Below, piece by piece: positions 33,649 to 45,570 of a stretch of DNA of 64,000 nucleotides (the stretch's first letter is position 1; the number at the start of each line of letters is the position of its first letter). Position numbers and translations under genes: made by a program. The stretch lies in assembly GCF_035046505.1 (NCBI RefSeq), contig NC_089823.1:110507412-110571411 (forward strand). The letters are read 5' to 3'. A model generated the notes under the pieces. That model did no database searches, was not told where the DNA came from, and saw only the letters and a list, made by a program, of their open reading frames with translations. This DNA is from Tiliqua scincoides (lineage: Eukaryota; Chordata; Lepidosauria; Squamata; Scincidae).

Positions 33649-35342
33649 TTCACATCTACAATGATTATGGCATGTTCTGTGGCTTCACTTCTAGTCCCAG
33701 GTAAAGATTAGCATGCTAGTCACTCACCTCTTCTTAAGCGGTTCAAAAATCCCCCCCCCCCATTTGAATGCAGACTTCCTGTTGTTGTTCTTGGGTCTTT
33801 CTGGCTCTTTTCGGATTGCAAAATGGAAGCAGAGGGCTGAGCAGAACACAATGCTTATCACAGAGTTCAAAGAGCTTAGTGTCACAACACACCTTCACTG
33901 TTCTGTCTTTTAGAAGGAGAGTTTTAGAAGGCCCAGTAGGAAGCCTTCTAAAAACTTCTTCCAGCTGGGAGCTATGCAGCAATACTGCAGTACCAATGGA
34001 AGGAAGTGCCTGAAACTTTTAAATGAGAAGACACCACAGCCACTAAAGCAAGAGATAAGACCAAGTGGGCCTTGCAACTTTTGATGAGCTGACACATAGC
34101 CATTTTTCTTCATTAATGGTGTGCTAAATGTTTGTTCTGCAAGGAAAGCCATTCTTTGCTAGTACAGACATATGCACACACCCATCACACGTCTTTCTTT
34201 ATATGTCTCTCAGGTTTGCTTTTAGCAGCAAAACCGGGTGCAATGTACTAGACAAATTCAATTTTATCCTTTACTGAACTGCTGTATGCTCAGATGGAAA
34301 TACCCTGATTTTAGCAATGAAAACTCCATAGCCCAGTCCATGTTTGCTTAGAACAAATAAAAATGCTTTCAAACATTTGCATTCTGCATTTGAAAGCAAG
34401 CCCAAACCACACCGGTGTAGTTTCCGCCGGTTTCAGGGGCAGCCCCACACAATTCTACATATCTATTGAGGAATGTATGTTAAGATGAAGGCAATTTGTT
34501 TCAATTTACCTATTACAGAATGTGGTCAAGTATCATGTTCTTGTTGCCTTAAATTTCATAGTAAGGAAAAAAAAATACTGTTGGCAATATTACAGAGATA
34601 GGATTTCATTATTACAGTGCACAAACCACAGGGATGACAAATGAGAGCATTAAAATTCTGTGTTTTTTGTAACATAGTATATGATTGACATAGACAGAAG
34701 CACTTAGGGTTTTTTTCTTTTCTTTTAAAGTTATCTTTCTCTAGTAGCCAGATTACTTCATTTCCAATCTAAAATATTAGATTTGCTGGATTGTTGTTCT
34801 GTGTTATTTAGCCGTAGCTGTTTTACTCAATCCAAGAAATCAATGTAGGCATTTTTTCAACTCTTAGTCAAGAGCTTTTTCCACACTAGAAATCTGTTAA
34901 TGGAAATTTAGGTCTCTGTTACAGGCAGCAGACCAAACAGTGTATACTTTACTCAGGCATGTAATCCAATGAGTTTGATGATGAAACCAATAAAGTGGTA
35001 TACAAACTGGTAAGGCTTAAGGGCCATGAAATTTAATTTACAACTCTGAACAAAACCATTTGCTTGGAATTGTTTTCCTCCAAATCCAGGGCTGGCCCAA
35101 GACCTCCCAGCACCTCAAAAGGCATGCCAAATGCTGGCCCCACTTGCCTGATGATGTTCCAATGTATGCCGCTCCAACTCCCTGGATTGAAAAAGGAAGA
35201 CAGAAATGGAAGAGAAGAGGAAGTGTGGGGGAGGGGATAGTGGTAATGTAGTGTTGCCCACACTGCTCATTTCACACACACATGTGTCTTCCATACACAC
35301 ACAATAACTCAAATTGAACCAAATTGGGGTAATTGCTGATAT
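33649..35342. other. Unassigned AT-rich noncoding DNA
   Basis: Apart from a C-run at 33748-33759, nothing structured is recognised. Open frames at 33713-34152 on both strands have no motif. Confidence 0.4.
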
Positions 35343-35350
35343 TTGTAGAG

Positions 35351-35562
35351 TAGCCATTTTCAACCACTGCGCAGCAAATGGTCTGCAGGTGTGTCCCAGG
35401 AGTCAGGGGGGAGGGTCATTTATTAGCAGGTCCACTGGGGATGTCAGCCCCCCAACTAGCAGCGCGGTGTGCCTTGTCAAATGTCAAAAAACTGATGGTG
35501 AGACTTAAAAATTTTAGAACCCTCACAGTGTGCCACAAGATGAAAGAGACTGAAAATTGCTG
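35351..35562 (+). mobile_element. hAT-like element, family C, copy 2
   Basis: The left end TAGCCATTTTCAACC and the right end GACTGAAAATTGCTG are inverted relative to copy 1. The flanking 8-mers TTGTAGAG (35343-35350) and ATCTAGAG (35563-35570) match at six positions. It is an older copy than 31044-31272. Confidence 0.7.
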
Positions 35563-35570
35563 ATCTAGAG

Positions 35571-36251
35571 GAAGAGGTCAAATTCCGTAGCGTCTGACAG
35601 TTTTGGGATCGCTGACATGGGTGAGCAGTGCAAACAACCTCCAAGTGTCCAAATTACACTACCAGTAACCACAAGGCTGCACTTTACAAAAGAAGAGATA
35701 ATTTATTCAGAAATACAGGCAAACAAGGAAAAGGCAGTTTTACATTCAGTTATTTTGCTGAGGAGATAAGTTACAGAATTTTAAATGGTTGCAAATGAAG
35801 GCAATACTTCATTACCTGTATTAGGTAAGCAGGCGCGGCACACACCACACGACTGGGCTCAAAATCAGGTAAAAATACAATAGCACACAATCTAAATCTG
35901 AATTCCATAATATATTCCTGATCAATATTCACATTTGCACAAAGAGTCAACCAAGGGTTTCAAAAGTGAAAAATTAAGAAGTGGAATGTTTTAGAGGCAT
36001 ACATGTGTTATTCTGTTGCAACAAACACAAGGACTTTTGTGGCATCCTAAAGGCTAGCAGATTTTTTTGTGACTTAAGCCCATCTCATCAGACACATGAA
36101 TTGTTATCCTCAGTTGGTCAATAAACTACAAACAGAGGAGCTAAGAGGCCATAAAAATGCATCCAGTTGGTCAGGGACATCTCTACAAAAAGTGCAAATG
36201 TATACAAGAGAAAAAGTGGTCCATTCCCAACAGCGGTAATTGGTGAACATC
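35571..36251. other. Unassigned noncoding DNA
   Basis: No gene or element ends are recognised. Confidence 0.4.
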
Positions 36252-36254
36252 TTA

Positions 36255-36832
36255 GGGCACAATCCAAACCTGCGCTGGAGCAGGCAAGCCAGGAGGCTTG
36301 TGCTGCATCCAAAAAAGGTTTGTTGGCTGCAGCGGCTCAGCCACGGGCAAGGGGAAGCTCTTCCCCTTACCTGTGGATAAGGGCTGCACACCTTATGGGT
36401 CTTCTCGGACCTGCACCACCTCCAGAGGTGGTGCAAGTCCGATGATTGCGGGGTGGCACGAAGCCACTCCGCTCTCCCCAGGGACAGGGGTTGGGATCTA
36501 GCATAACCGTGGGGCGCAGCCCCACCCCCGGCTCCCCACGTACCCGCCCCCAGGCCCACCCTCCCCCCGCCCAGGATTGCCTCTCCACGCCCCCTCCCCA
36601 TGCCCCTCCACACCTACCTTTGCTGCTTGCATCAGCGTGAGAGCGTCGGCACAACTGGCGGCGCAGGAGCCGCGGCGGAGGCTTCTGCCTGCCTCTGCGC
36701 GCTAGCGCATGTAAATGCGCCGATGCAGCTCCCAGCAACGGAAGCGCAAACGTGCTTTACAGCACGTTTATGACCCTCCTATACTGGCCCAAGGGGCTTG
36801 GGCCAGCATAAGGTGCACTTTGAATTGCACCC
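36255..36832. mobile_element. GC-rich Harbinger-like element (CpG-rich), copy 1
   Basis: The left end GGGCACAATCCAAACC and right end TTGCACCC lie between TTA duplicates (36252-36254, 36833-36835). The interior is CpG-rich with a C-rich block and a 26-bp palindrome at 36746-36771 (half-site GCAAACGTGCTTT). It is colinear with 62932-63408. Frames up to 167 codons run through it on both strands but are GC-composition artefacts. Confidence 0.8.
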
Positions 36833-36835
36833 TTA

Positions 36836-37778
36836 TTGTCTTAATTCTACTAAGTTAATGGCCCACCTGTAGTGGGAAAGAAACCAATGCTCTCAGCTGA
36901 AGATCTAAATTAATAGAATCAAGTTTGTTGACAAATTGTAGTTTAGGATCAGCAAAGTGCAATGCATATGCTAGGGGTCTGTAGCCCGTTTAATATGCAT
37001 CCTGATGGTGTGGGAGGTGATTAAAAAGGAAACCACATGGTCAGAGTACCACATGGGAAGCTGTTTGTGTGAAACCATTTGGCTGCAGCAATTTCAACCC
37101 TGCTAATGGAACCTTTGAAAAAGCGGAGTCCTGCTGTGTGTGGTTAAAATCATTTGCAACCCCATAGGAAGTATCTTTATACAACAAAGCTTTCCTAGGA
37201 CCATGGAATTACTGTGCAGGGAGCAAGGAATTTCTTTCATCAGCCACATCGTGAATGTGGGCTCCTGAGCTCCAACCTCTCCAATTTCTCAGGCACGGGC
37301 CCCTAGGAGCAGAAACCCATTTCTGGGTAGAATGAAGATATGATGCTGATAAGCTCATTGTTTCATTTCAATAACAATGGCAAGAAGGACAATAGTGTAG
37401 TCTCTCTATAAAAAGGAACAGGCATTGCCCTATGTGCATGCGATTGTGGTTGCTTTGAGATCAAGCAGAATCTCAAAGCAGGGCCTGCATGCTGATTTGC
37501 GTGATCAATGGTTTTGTTTAAAGTCAAGGACATGCTGTGAGAATCTTTGCAGTTGAGCTACTGAATTAAAATAAGTAGAAGTTTCCATCTTTGTTAGGAA
37601 AGAAACTAATGCAATGTGATTATTCTTTGTATTCTGATATGAATGACAATCCCTCAGCAGGAGAAACCCTTCGCCTAGGCAATACTAGGTTTTTAGACTT
37701 CTGCAGCAGCCAATGGGGGGAAAAAAAATCATGCTATAGTATTAGCTTTGATTTCACTTCCCATTGCTTATTTCTTTC
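36836..37778. other. Unassigned noncoding DNA
   Basis: No gene or element ends are recognised. Confidence 0.4.
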
Positions 37779-37791
37779 AAAGCACCTTTAT

Positions 37792-37940
37792 GGTTGGTTG
37801 GCAACCTTCAGTGTCAAAAGGCTATGGTATAAGCCTACAGCACCCGGTATTCCCAGGCGGTCTCCCATCCAAGTACTAACCAGGCCTGACCCTGCTTAGC
37901 TTCCGAGATCAGACGAGATTGGGCATGTAACCAGGTTAGT
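37792..37940 (-). mobile_element. 5S rRNA-derived SINE, copy 2, complete with TSD
   Basis: The 13-bp target duplication AAAGCACCTTTAT is perfect (37779-37791, 37941-37953). On the minus strand the 149-bp body starts ACTAACCTGGTTACATGCCC. It continues as 5S rRNA from 'aatctcgtctgatctcggaa' through the box C area to 'gtgctgtaggctt', then the tail 'ataccatagccttttgacac' and 'tgaaggttgccaaccaacc'. The internal Pol III promoter region is nearly unchanged from vertebrate 5S rRNA. It is a retroposed SINE, not a 5S gene. Confidence 0.92.
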
Positions 37941-37987
37941 AAAGCACCTTTATAGAATTCTTCAAATGTTACAGAGAACAACCCTTC

Positions 37988-38514
37988 TGGCCTAATTCGA
38001 TCTGGGTCTTCCACTGATGGAACTCCCGCTCTGTTGACAGAAGACCTGGGCTGCTGGTACTGCAGCCACAGTGATTGTATGCTGAATGGGGCTGCCACTG
38101 AATGACTGGCGACCATGCATGCCTGCCACTTGAGTGCCCAGCCACTGTCAGTGCTGGTAAGTTGACTGCGTGGTTGGGTCATGGGCAGGAGGGGAGCAGA
38201 TCAGAGCAGGGAAATGAAGGATTGGAACTGGCTGGGGTGTACAGAGGGAGGGCACAGGGCAGCAGCAACGCTGATATCCAATGCCCCCTTCAAGGCCTTG
38301 ACGCACTCCCTTAGGTCCTTTTAGACTTACACCAGCTGGGCTAGTGCAGATCCATGCAGCCCACTGGGGACTATTGTGCAGCAGAGAAAGTAAGTAAAAA
38401 ATTATTTTACTTACCTGCCTGCTATGGCTTGGTCTCCTGCTGACCCACAGCATGCAGCCGAGGCCACAATGGTGCCACTGCACTCTGTGGACCAGCTGAG
38501 GATAGGATTGGGCT
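37988..38514. mobile_element. GC-rich Harbinger-like element, diverged
   Basis: The right end AGGATTGGGCTG (about 38502-38513) is clear and the left end CTGGCCTAATTCGATC is a decayed partner. The interior has 'cttacaccagctgggctagtg' [38328-38348] and a stem 'aaagtaagtaaaaaatta..ttttacttac'. The boundaries are approximate. Confidence 0.5.
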
Positions 38515-38619
38515 GGTAGTCTTTGAAACATGTTACCTTTCACCTGTCCTTTTACTTCTGGTGAAAAACTCACAAGTCCAGATCAATATGGGCTGGATCC
38601 TGTTTTAGGGATTCCTCAG

Positions 38620-39670
38620 AGGTGGTGATGGCAGCAAAGAATGTATATATCTCTACCAAAATTGGGTGCACACAGAGTTGGCCAGTGGAATGTTTTCATA
38701 TTGCTCAGGTTCTACTATATCTAGGCCTGCAAAGGAGTGGAGGAATTCCTCAGCAGCCTGCTGTGGCCAATTTGCTAAATATTTTGTGGATAAAATTTGC
38801 CACCTTTTAGGCACCAGTGTGACAATTCCTGTAGATTTTCCCACTGCAACTGTAATGTGTCTTGTAATTTTACTTTCTTTTTTTCAGTGTGTTCAGCACT
38901 AGGATGTGAACTGGACAAGGATACTTGGAGGTTTGAGGTTGTCCATATGTAGTCTCAATTTTTGCCCTTTCTGGCTTATAAAAGTTGCCAAAGAGAGATT
39001 GGTCAGGGAGGCTTGAGAGGACAATTTCAGATTGACTTTAAAATGGCAGAAAATGATGAAGCTGCTCCTGGACCCTTCTGTGTTATACAATTAATCGGCC
39101 AATCTCCAGTTTGCTATTCATGGGCTTAGCGTAGCAGTGACTCAACCCCAGTGACTTCTAGATGAAATCAATTACTTAGACCCTTTTCGATCTGACTTCA
39201 GATTGAGCTTCAGACAGAAATGGTGACTGACCAATTCTGGGAACTAGACAGGGTGAGCCTACTGTTTCACTAGACAGCTCAGTGGTTCTCATTTTCATCA
39301 GCTATGGTATCCTTCTGGATCACCTTGCAGAGATCAGGCTTCTGGATCACCTTGCAGAGACCAGATCAGGTGGATCTGGTCCTTCTCTGGAAGGTAGATT
39401 CCAGAAGATGGTGCTGGGGGCTCCTGTTGGCTGTTTGTTCATGGTATCCATCAGAGTTCCATCTTATTCCTCATGCTTTATAACATCTACATGAAACTGA
39501 TAGGGGGAAGTCCCTTGAACTTGACACCCTTGGGTGTCATCAATGTGTAGATGACACCCAGCTCTAATCTCTCATTTCCATCTTTAGCTAGGACAACTGT
39601 GAACATTTTGAATTCCTCTCAGGGATGAATGAGGAATGTGATGGATGACATTAAGTTCAAAGAAGACAGA
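38620..39670 (+). pseudogene. Decayed L2/CR1-type LINE reverse transcriptase
   Basis: Interrupted plus-strand frames recall the L2-type LINE order. A 'LDEINYLDPFRSDFR' stretch comes before the catalytic part, then 'GILLDHLAEIR' in place of the family's D-H-x-L-L-L-x-R-L, and then H-G-I-H-Q-S-S-I-L-F-L-M-L-Y-N-I-Y-M-K where intact copies have a V-P-Q-G-S-I-L-S-P-M-L-F-N-I-Y-M-K form. Many substitutions and stops show it is old. Start and end are approximate. Confidence 0.6.
39312..39364 (+). repeat. 27-bp tandem duplication in the LINE remnant
   Basis: CTTCTGGATCACCTTGCAGA followed by 'gatcagg' or 'gaccag' occurs twice head to tail, duplicating the L-L-D-H-L-A-E segment in frame. Confidence 0.85.
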
Positions 39671-39678
39671 TACTGTTA

Positions 39679-39850
39679 CAGCCCAAACCTAACTAACTTT
39701 CCAGGACTCATGCAGCCATGCCAATGGGGCACATGCTGCATCTTTCGGTGGGGGGAGAATTAGTCACGGAAGCCTCATCAAGGCAAGGAAAGATTTATTT
39801 CCTCACCACAGCTGCATTGAGCCTGCATCACTGCTGGAAAGTTGGATAGA
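39679..39850. mobile_element. Harbinger-like MITE (~190 bp family), right end decayed
   Basis: TTA then CAGCCCAAACCTAAC at the left, with the family interior: 'ccaatggggcacatgctgca', then 'gaagcctcatcaaggcaagg', then 'gctggaaagttgg'. The outer right TIR is lost. Confidence 0.6.
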
Positions 39851-41329
39851 TCAGCCTTTGTAGGATTGGGTAGATCAGACTTTGTATGGCACCTTTTAAT
39901 CTTGTATGAGGTGTCATCCAAAGATCTGATTCATGTGTGGCACCTCAGCTTATATAGAAGGTTAATAAATAATAACCGACAAGAACAAAGAGGCAGATCT
40001 GTTTGGGCACAAAGAGCACGTTGGACATGGAGTGTCCTTCTATATCACCTTTAGCAGCTCACTGTCCCTTTAGAAATTTTCTGCACTTTGAAACCACTGC
40101 ATGAGACTGTTAAAAAAGAGCAAAATAAATTAGTTTCTTGGATGTCTGAGGTCTAGCACCTAAGGAAAGTATCATGAGACTGTGATGCAGCTGAAACTAG
40201 GTTAATACCACAATGTTTTTCTTTGCCATAATTTTTATCAGAGTCCAGGGCTCTCTTTTTGAATTCATTTTTCATCTGACTGTCGTTCCAAGGATGAAAA
40301 GGTTATGTTTTCCTCTGTCCTTATTACATTCATTGTCATAAAAATGGGTTAGTTTGGTGCCACTTTTCAGTTTAATAATAATCTTTGCCCTTGGATAAGA
40401 AATGAGCATTTGTGAGCCTACGTTGAAGACATCGCAGACGCTGAAGTCCTGTGACAATAATGCATCCCTATAGCAAGTTTCAGATGCTCTTATTTTCCAT
40501 CTCTCAGCAGGTCTTTTGTTCATGTTTGAATGTGAACCACTGCATCACTAGCGATGGCAGCTGTACTTTGAAGATTAAACCCACAATCATAACTTATTTC
40601 TTCTGCAAGGAGTATGGAGATAGGAAAGCAGTTGCCCTTTCTGATCTACAATACCTAGTAGTCAGAAATACATGCTGCAGATGCAACTTCTGCTCAACCT
40701 TGATGTTTACTGATGCAGATAATTATATTTTTTTAAACTTGAATTTAGTGCATGTAATATTGACCTGCAGAGAGTCGAGCTGGCACTTAAGATTTACAAA
40801 GTAATTGTTTCCTACTTTTCACTGTAATCAGTTCTGGATTAGCCCATTATGGAGCTCATCAAGAGCCAATTTCCTGCCTTGTGTATTTGCCAACCATTTA
40901 GCAAACAGCTGCCAAGACGATGATCAAGTGAGGACAGGTGTCGGCAATTTGTTCCAGACTAGGCCAAGGTGGTTGGCATAATCTAGGCTTGACACCAACT
41001 GTGCAATGGTACTGTGCATTACTGGGAAACAAAGCACGTTAACAGGAATGAACTGTGCAAAAACAGGTCAGGCATAGACAAAAGTGGTGCCCTTGGTCGT
41101 TATTTGTATACTAGATCAGTGTGTCTCTAAACAGGCAGGCTCTCACACAGTCTTCTGTGTGTTTCTCCCATTCAGATCAGCAATTGAAATCTCTTTGTTT
41201 ATGGTAATTTGTTGGTATTTGAGCCTTGTCCCCAATTCGGGCAGAGTACTGCCGAAAGCAGTGAAATGAGTACTTAAAATGCACAACTTAACAAGAACAC
41301 ATTTTTATCTAAGGTAAGGAACAACCAGC
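39851..41329. other. Unassigned noncoding DNA
   Basis: The 117-codon frame at 40451-40804 has no recognised motif. No element ends are seen. Confidence 0.4.
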
Positions 41330-41332
41330 TAA

Positions 41333-41818
41333 CAGCCTAATCCTGAGCTGCCTGCTGCCCGGAGGAGCAGTGGTGCCAAAAGGCTACATCTGTGTCCTAT
41401 GGGCTCTGTGGCAGCCACCGGAGTCTGAATGAAGAACATTCAACCCCATCCCCTGGGTAAGAGCACAGGCCCTGCAGTGGGTCTCCTCCAGTCTACAATA
41501 GCGATTTTGTTGGCGCAGACTGGGGAAGCTCCATGTCAGGTTTTTCAGCCCCACACGGAGCTCTGGATTCGGTAGAGCAGGGCTCTGCCAGTCCCATCCC
41601 CCTCCCACCCCGGCTCCTCCCACCACCCTCTCCCCACTCTGGAATGCCTCTCCGCCCGCCCCCCCCGTCCCAACAAACCTTACTGCTGCCCAGAGCTTTT
41701 CTCTTGCTCTGCTGGCCCAACTGCTGCTGGGCCAGCACCAGCGGTCCCTACACGGAGGGTGCCATAAATGTGCCGGTATGCTCGTACCTCTGGTGCTGAG
41801 GAGTTCAGGATTGGGCTG
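41333..41818. mobile_element. GC-rich Harbinger-like element, inverted copy
   Basis: The ends CAGCCTAATCCTGA and TTCAGGATTGGGCTG lie between perfect TAA duplicates (41330-41332, 41819-41821). The C-rich block (41580-41680) and the 'gccataaatgtgccgg' remnant of the internal palindrome are in the order opposite to 48223-48789. Confidence 0.75.
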
Positions 41819-41821
41819 TAA

Positions 41822-42224
41822 TTTAGCATACAAGTGAAACTGAAAGACAGGAAACACTTTGATAAATATAGTCGTGCGTCAACAGGAATGCGGACCAAAG
41901 CCTCCAAAGATGAGGAGAAGTTGCACTCCCCTTGCTTCCAGAGGCTTTTCTGAGCCTTGCAAAGACAGCATGCCTCTGCACACCACCTCTGTGAGGCTCA
42001 GAACGCCCGAATCATGAGAGAGGCGTGACTGGCAGTTTCCCAAGGCAGCATTCAGAAGCATGCTCCCTCTATCTCTCAGAAAAGCCCCTGAAGGTGAGGG
42101 GAGCAGAGCTTCAGGGGCTTGAGGGAGGGTGTGCAGGGACCAGTGGCGATGGCACATATGTTACAAAGTGGCGCTTGCCTGTAGATAGATTTCCACATGT
42201 TATTCTGACCCCAGATTGACTTTC
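41822..42224. other. Unassigned noncoding DNA
   Basis: Repeated 'aaaagcccctgaa', 'cttttctgagcc' and 'gaggctcaga' blocks give weak self-complementarity, but no bounded element is resolved. Confidence 0.35.
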
Positions 42225-42227
42225 TTA

Positions 42228-42317
42228 CAGCCCAATCCTATGCATGTTTACTCAGAAGTAAGTCCCATTAGTGTCAATGGGGCTTACTCCCAGGAAAGTG
42301 AGGACAGGATTGGGCTG
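42228..42317 (+). mobile_element. ~90 bp MITE, best-preserved copy
   Basis: CAGCCCAATCCTATGC at the left and AGGATTGGGCTG at the right form the TIR. The whole 90 bp is nearly palindromic around the 'agtaagtcccatt' and 'aatggggcttact' arms. The flanks are TTA and ACA. The TIR is the same as in the GC-rich Harbinger-like family, so this is probably a deletion derivative. Confidence 0.8.
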
Positions 42318-44158
42318 ACAATCAGGTAATAAAATTGTTTAAGATTCACTGTAGTTATCCAGCATCTGTCCCAACTCAGGCCCAATTCTCATTATCAGTG
42401 TGTTGTAGTTGTTGCAGTAACTGTTTCATGCACGCTTCATTGGGTCATATTTCTGAGTAAACATTCATTCATTCATTTCTATCCTACCTTTCACTAGATA
42501 GTTCCAAGGACATAACCAAAGTATAAGAACATTAAATTGCCATGTATTCTAGTATGCAACCATTAAATATAGTAAACAGGCAAAATAATGCAATCCAGTT
42601 GCAGTTGATGCATGAACAGGTATGCTTTGAGCACATTTTTGAAACAAAGAAGGAGCTGCCCAAATTCCCTGAGGCAGGAAATTCCACATTCACAGGGCTG
42701 ATCATAGAGAAGACTCTGTGCCGCGTTCATGCCAGTGATAGCAGGCAGAGCAGAGCCCAGACATGGATAGATTCAGACCTGTTTCAGCTTTTGTCCTCTG
42801 GCATTCCAACATCAGCATGGCTAACTTTTTGAACTATGAAAACTGTAATACACAGTGGAGAGGGCAAAAAAATATCCTGATGGAATGATTCTTAATATTT
42901 TTGTGCCATTAGAATTTCGCTGCTCTCTCTCTCTCTCTCTCTGTATATGTGCTGACAAATGTTGAAGCATCTTGTTATAACGGCAGCACTCAGGTTTCAT
43001 GCTCTGAAGTGTCTGAACAGATACACGCTATATTATAGCACTACTTCTGACATTTCAATTCAGAGCCAAGGCCACTGGCACTTACTACTGCTATTCTATT
43101 AGATACTTGTCAGAGAAAAGGGCCGGGATGGCTTTTTTCTTTCTTTTTCTCATGCTTTGTACGTGCTGAGCTGCACCTAAGATAAAATGTCAGCTACAAA
43201 TGAACATAAACTTCTTTGCCTGATAAGCGAGATCTCTCCTTGCACCTATATATTGGTCTTTTTCAAGGATGTGAACAGCACACATCTGGTTTAATTTGTT
43301 ACATGTGGGGTAGCTGGATAATTGCCCAAGATCAGATACAAAAAAGGTATGGAAGCATAAGACTGACTTTGAACTCATCTCGAGATGGGAGACATTCTTG
43401 CATTGGAGAAGAACAGAGTAAAATGTTTTAGGCAAGCTATGCCATGCCCACCCACCCCCCACCCCCCAAAGGAAGAAAAAAAAATCCTTGCTACTTGTGA
43501 ACTTAAATGGTTGGGTTTGGATTGCTGCTGGCCACCATGAAAGGCGCTCCATGTCTTTTTCATCTCTCTTTGACTTTAGTGATGAATTCTGAAAATTGGC
43601 TCTGTGCAGAGACTGCCTGAGCCAATTTTGTGACAGGCAGAGATCTGACCAGAGAAAACTCATCCAGGCCAGCCATTTACTCATTTTGTAAACCTTTGCA
43701 AGTGGCTGTTGTACATGTCCTTTTGTTTTACAAATGATGTAAGTGTCCTTTTCATACGTCTGCATATATACTAGAACTAAATAGAAAGGACGCAGTATGA
43801 CATTTCAGCACAGGTCGGTCCATCAAATGTTTTTACCTTTTAAACGAGGAACAAGATTTTGGATGAGAACTGGAAGTGGAGAACAAACTGAGCGCACTTG
43901 GGATGCAGCCTTGACTGAGACTTCTCAGCTGTGTCTCTCCCTCAGTTTCCAGGGGTTTACCTGTCTTTTCAAGGCAACTTCACCATGTTACATCCCGTCA
44001 CTAAATCTGTGAACATAGTGTGCATCTGTGGAAAACTACTAAAGGTTTTTCCTTTTTTTATGTGACATCATCCTAAAATAAAGTGCCAACTTTGGTAGAA
44101 AAAAATTACATAGTTACTGTGTTTATAAATGCATACATACAGAGCTAGAGTAAGACCT
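42318..44158. other. Mostly unassigned DNA
   Basis: A possible LINE-derived piece covers 42470-42800 ('ttctatcctacctttcact' and 'gcaggaaattccacattcac'), from memory of squamate repeats and not certain. A (CT)n tract is at 42922-42942. A 191-codon minus frame at 43190-43765 has no recognised domain. Confidence 0.35.
42922..42942. repeat. (CT)n microsatellite
   Basis: About ten CT units. Confidence 0.9.
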
Positions 44159-44161
44159 TTA

Positions 44162-44340
44162 GGATGCAATCCGAACCAACTTTCCAGCACTGGCATAGCT
44201 GTGCCAGTGGGGCATGTGCTGCATCCTGCAGTTGGGGGGCAGTCATGGAGGCCTCCTCAAGGCAGGGCGATCTTTGTTCCCTTACCTCAGAGTTGCATTG
44301 CCCATATGTCAGTGTTGGAAAATTGGTTAAGATTGTAGGC
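44162..44340. mobile_element. Harbinger-like MITE (~190 bp family)
   Basis: GGATGCAATCCGAACC and GGTTAAGATTGTAGGC at the ends, with TTA on both sides (44159-44161, 44341-44343). The interior has the full set of family blocks, including 'gcatcctgcagttggggggc' and 'ttcccttacctcagagttgc'. Confidence 0.8.
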
Positions 44341-44923
44341 TTAGAGGCATTAAGCACTGAAAAGATTATGGTGCCCCATATACATGTAATTCAAAACAAA
44401 AACCATACTAAACCTTATAAAAATTTATCTTTTGAAATAAAACAAAACTTACAGTAAGATTTGCTTACAGTAAATGTGACAGCACCAGTATTACATTGCA
44501 TTAAAAATGTGACATTAAATTGAGAAAACAAAAGACAAGTATAAATCCAATAAAGGGACATTCTGATGCATTCTGATGCATTTTGGGGGACCTTGGGCAA
44601 AGGGAGAGGCCTCCACAAGACCCAAAAGAGTTTTCAGGGAGCTCAGAAGACTGCCTAGAGCCCTGAAAATGCAACAGTTTCACTGTGCAACAATTGGGGA
44701 AACTATTTGGGGCTTCCCCCCAAACATTTTTAAAGTGTAACCCCTGTATATGTAATATATTAATATTAATATATTTTGGGTCCAGTGATTCTCTCTTGTT
44801 TTTCCAAACTTTGTTTTGGTTAACTGGGTTTGTTTGTTTGTTTTTGCACCATGGTCTATGGTAAACGCAGCACTGGGAAAAACCCGGCACTGTGTCATGC
44901 CCCCCTTACCCGATGCTCTAAGC

Positions 44924-45366
44924 CAGGGGTGCCCAAACCCCGGCCCTGGGGCCACCTGCGGCCCTCGAGGCCTCTCAATGCGGCCCTCAGGGAGCCCCCA
45001 GTCTCCAATGAGCCTCTGGCCCTCCAGAGATTTGTTGGAGCCCACACTGGCCTGATGCAACTGCTGTCAGCGTGAGGGCAACTGTTTAACCTCTCACATG
45101 AGTTGTGGGATGAGGGCTCCCTCCACTGCTTGTTGTTTCACATCTGTGATGCAGTAGTGGCAGACAAGGAAAGGCCAGCCTTGCTTTGTGCAAGGCCTTT
45201 TATAGGCCTTGAGCTATTGCAAGACCTTCATTCATTCATATAAGTTCATCTTTAATATATTCATTTATGTAAACTTATGTAAATTAATTCTTTTTTTTCC
45301 CCCGGCCCCCGTCACAGTGTCAGAGAGACAATGTGGCCCTCCTGCCAAAAACTTTGGACACCCCTG
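44924..45366 (-). mobile_element. hAT-like element, family A, copy 2
   Basis: The ends CAGGGGTGCCCAAAC and TTTGGACACCCCTG. The 8-bp TSD CTCTAAGC is perfect (44916-44923, 45367-45374). It is inverted relative to 3882-4331 and 55497-55962. Confidence 0.9.
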
Positions 45367-45509
45367 CTCTAAGCACATGCTTATTTTGCTTAGTGGTTAA
45401 TCCAGAGCCGCATACACATATACATTTGCAACTTCACACACATTTCTGCCTATGCTGTCAGAGCTAGATTGCCACCATTACAAAAGGCAGTCTCCAGATT
45501 CTATTTTAA

Positions 45510-45570
45510 CCTTCTACGTATTTTCAAGTCTGGCAGCTTTCCTAAGGGATTTTTGCGAACCTGTTACAAT
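45510..45570 (+). repeat. Low-copy dispersed repeat, copy 2
   Basis: GTCTGGCAGCTTTCCTAAGG followed by 'gatttttgcgaacctgtta' matches 4995-5047. The flanks are unrelated beyond about 70 bp. Confidence 0.55.

Noticed and set aside
36110-36738. Protein-coding gene (minus-strand frames of 167 and 123 codons)
   Set aside because: The frames coincide with a GC-rich MITE, exist on both strands and are not conserved in the sister copy at 62932-63408.
43190-43765. 191-codon minus-strand frame
   Set aside because: It is long for chance, but has no recognisable domain, biased composition in the middle (run of F and G over a poly-purine tract) and no splice or promoter context I can defend. Comparison with transcripts would decide.
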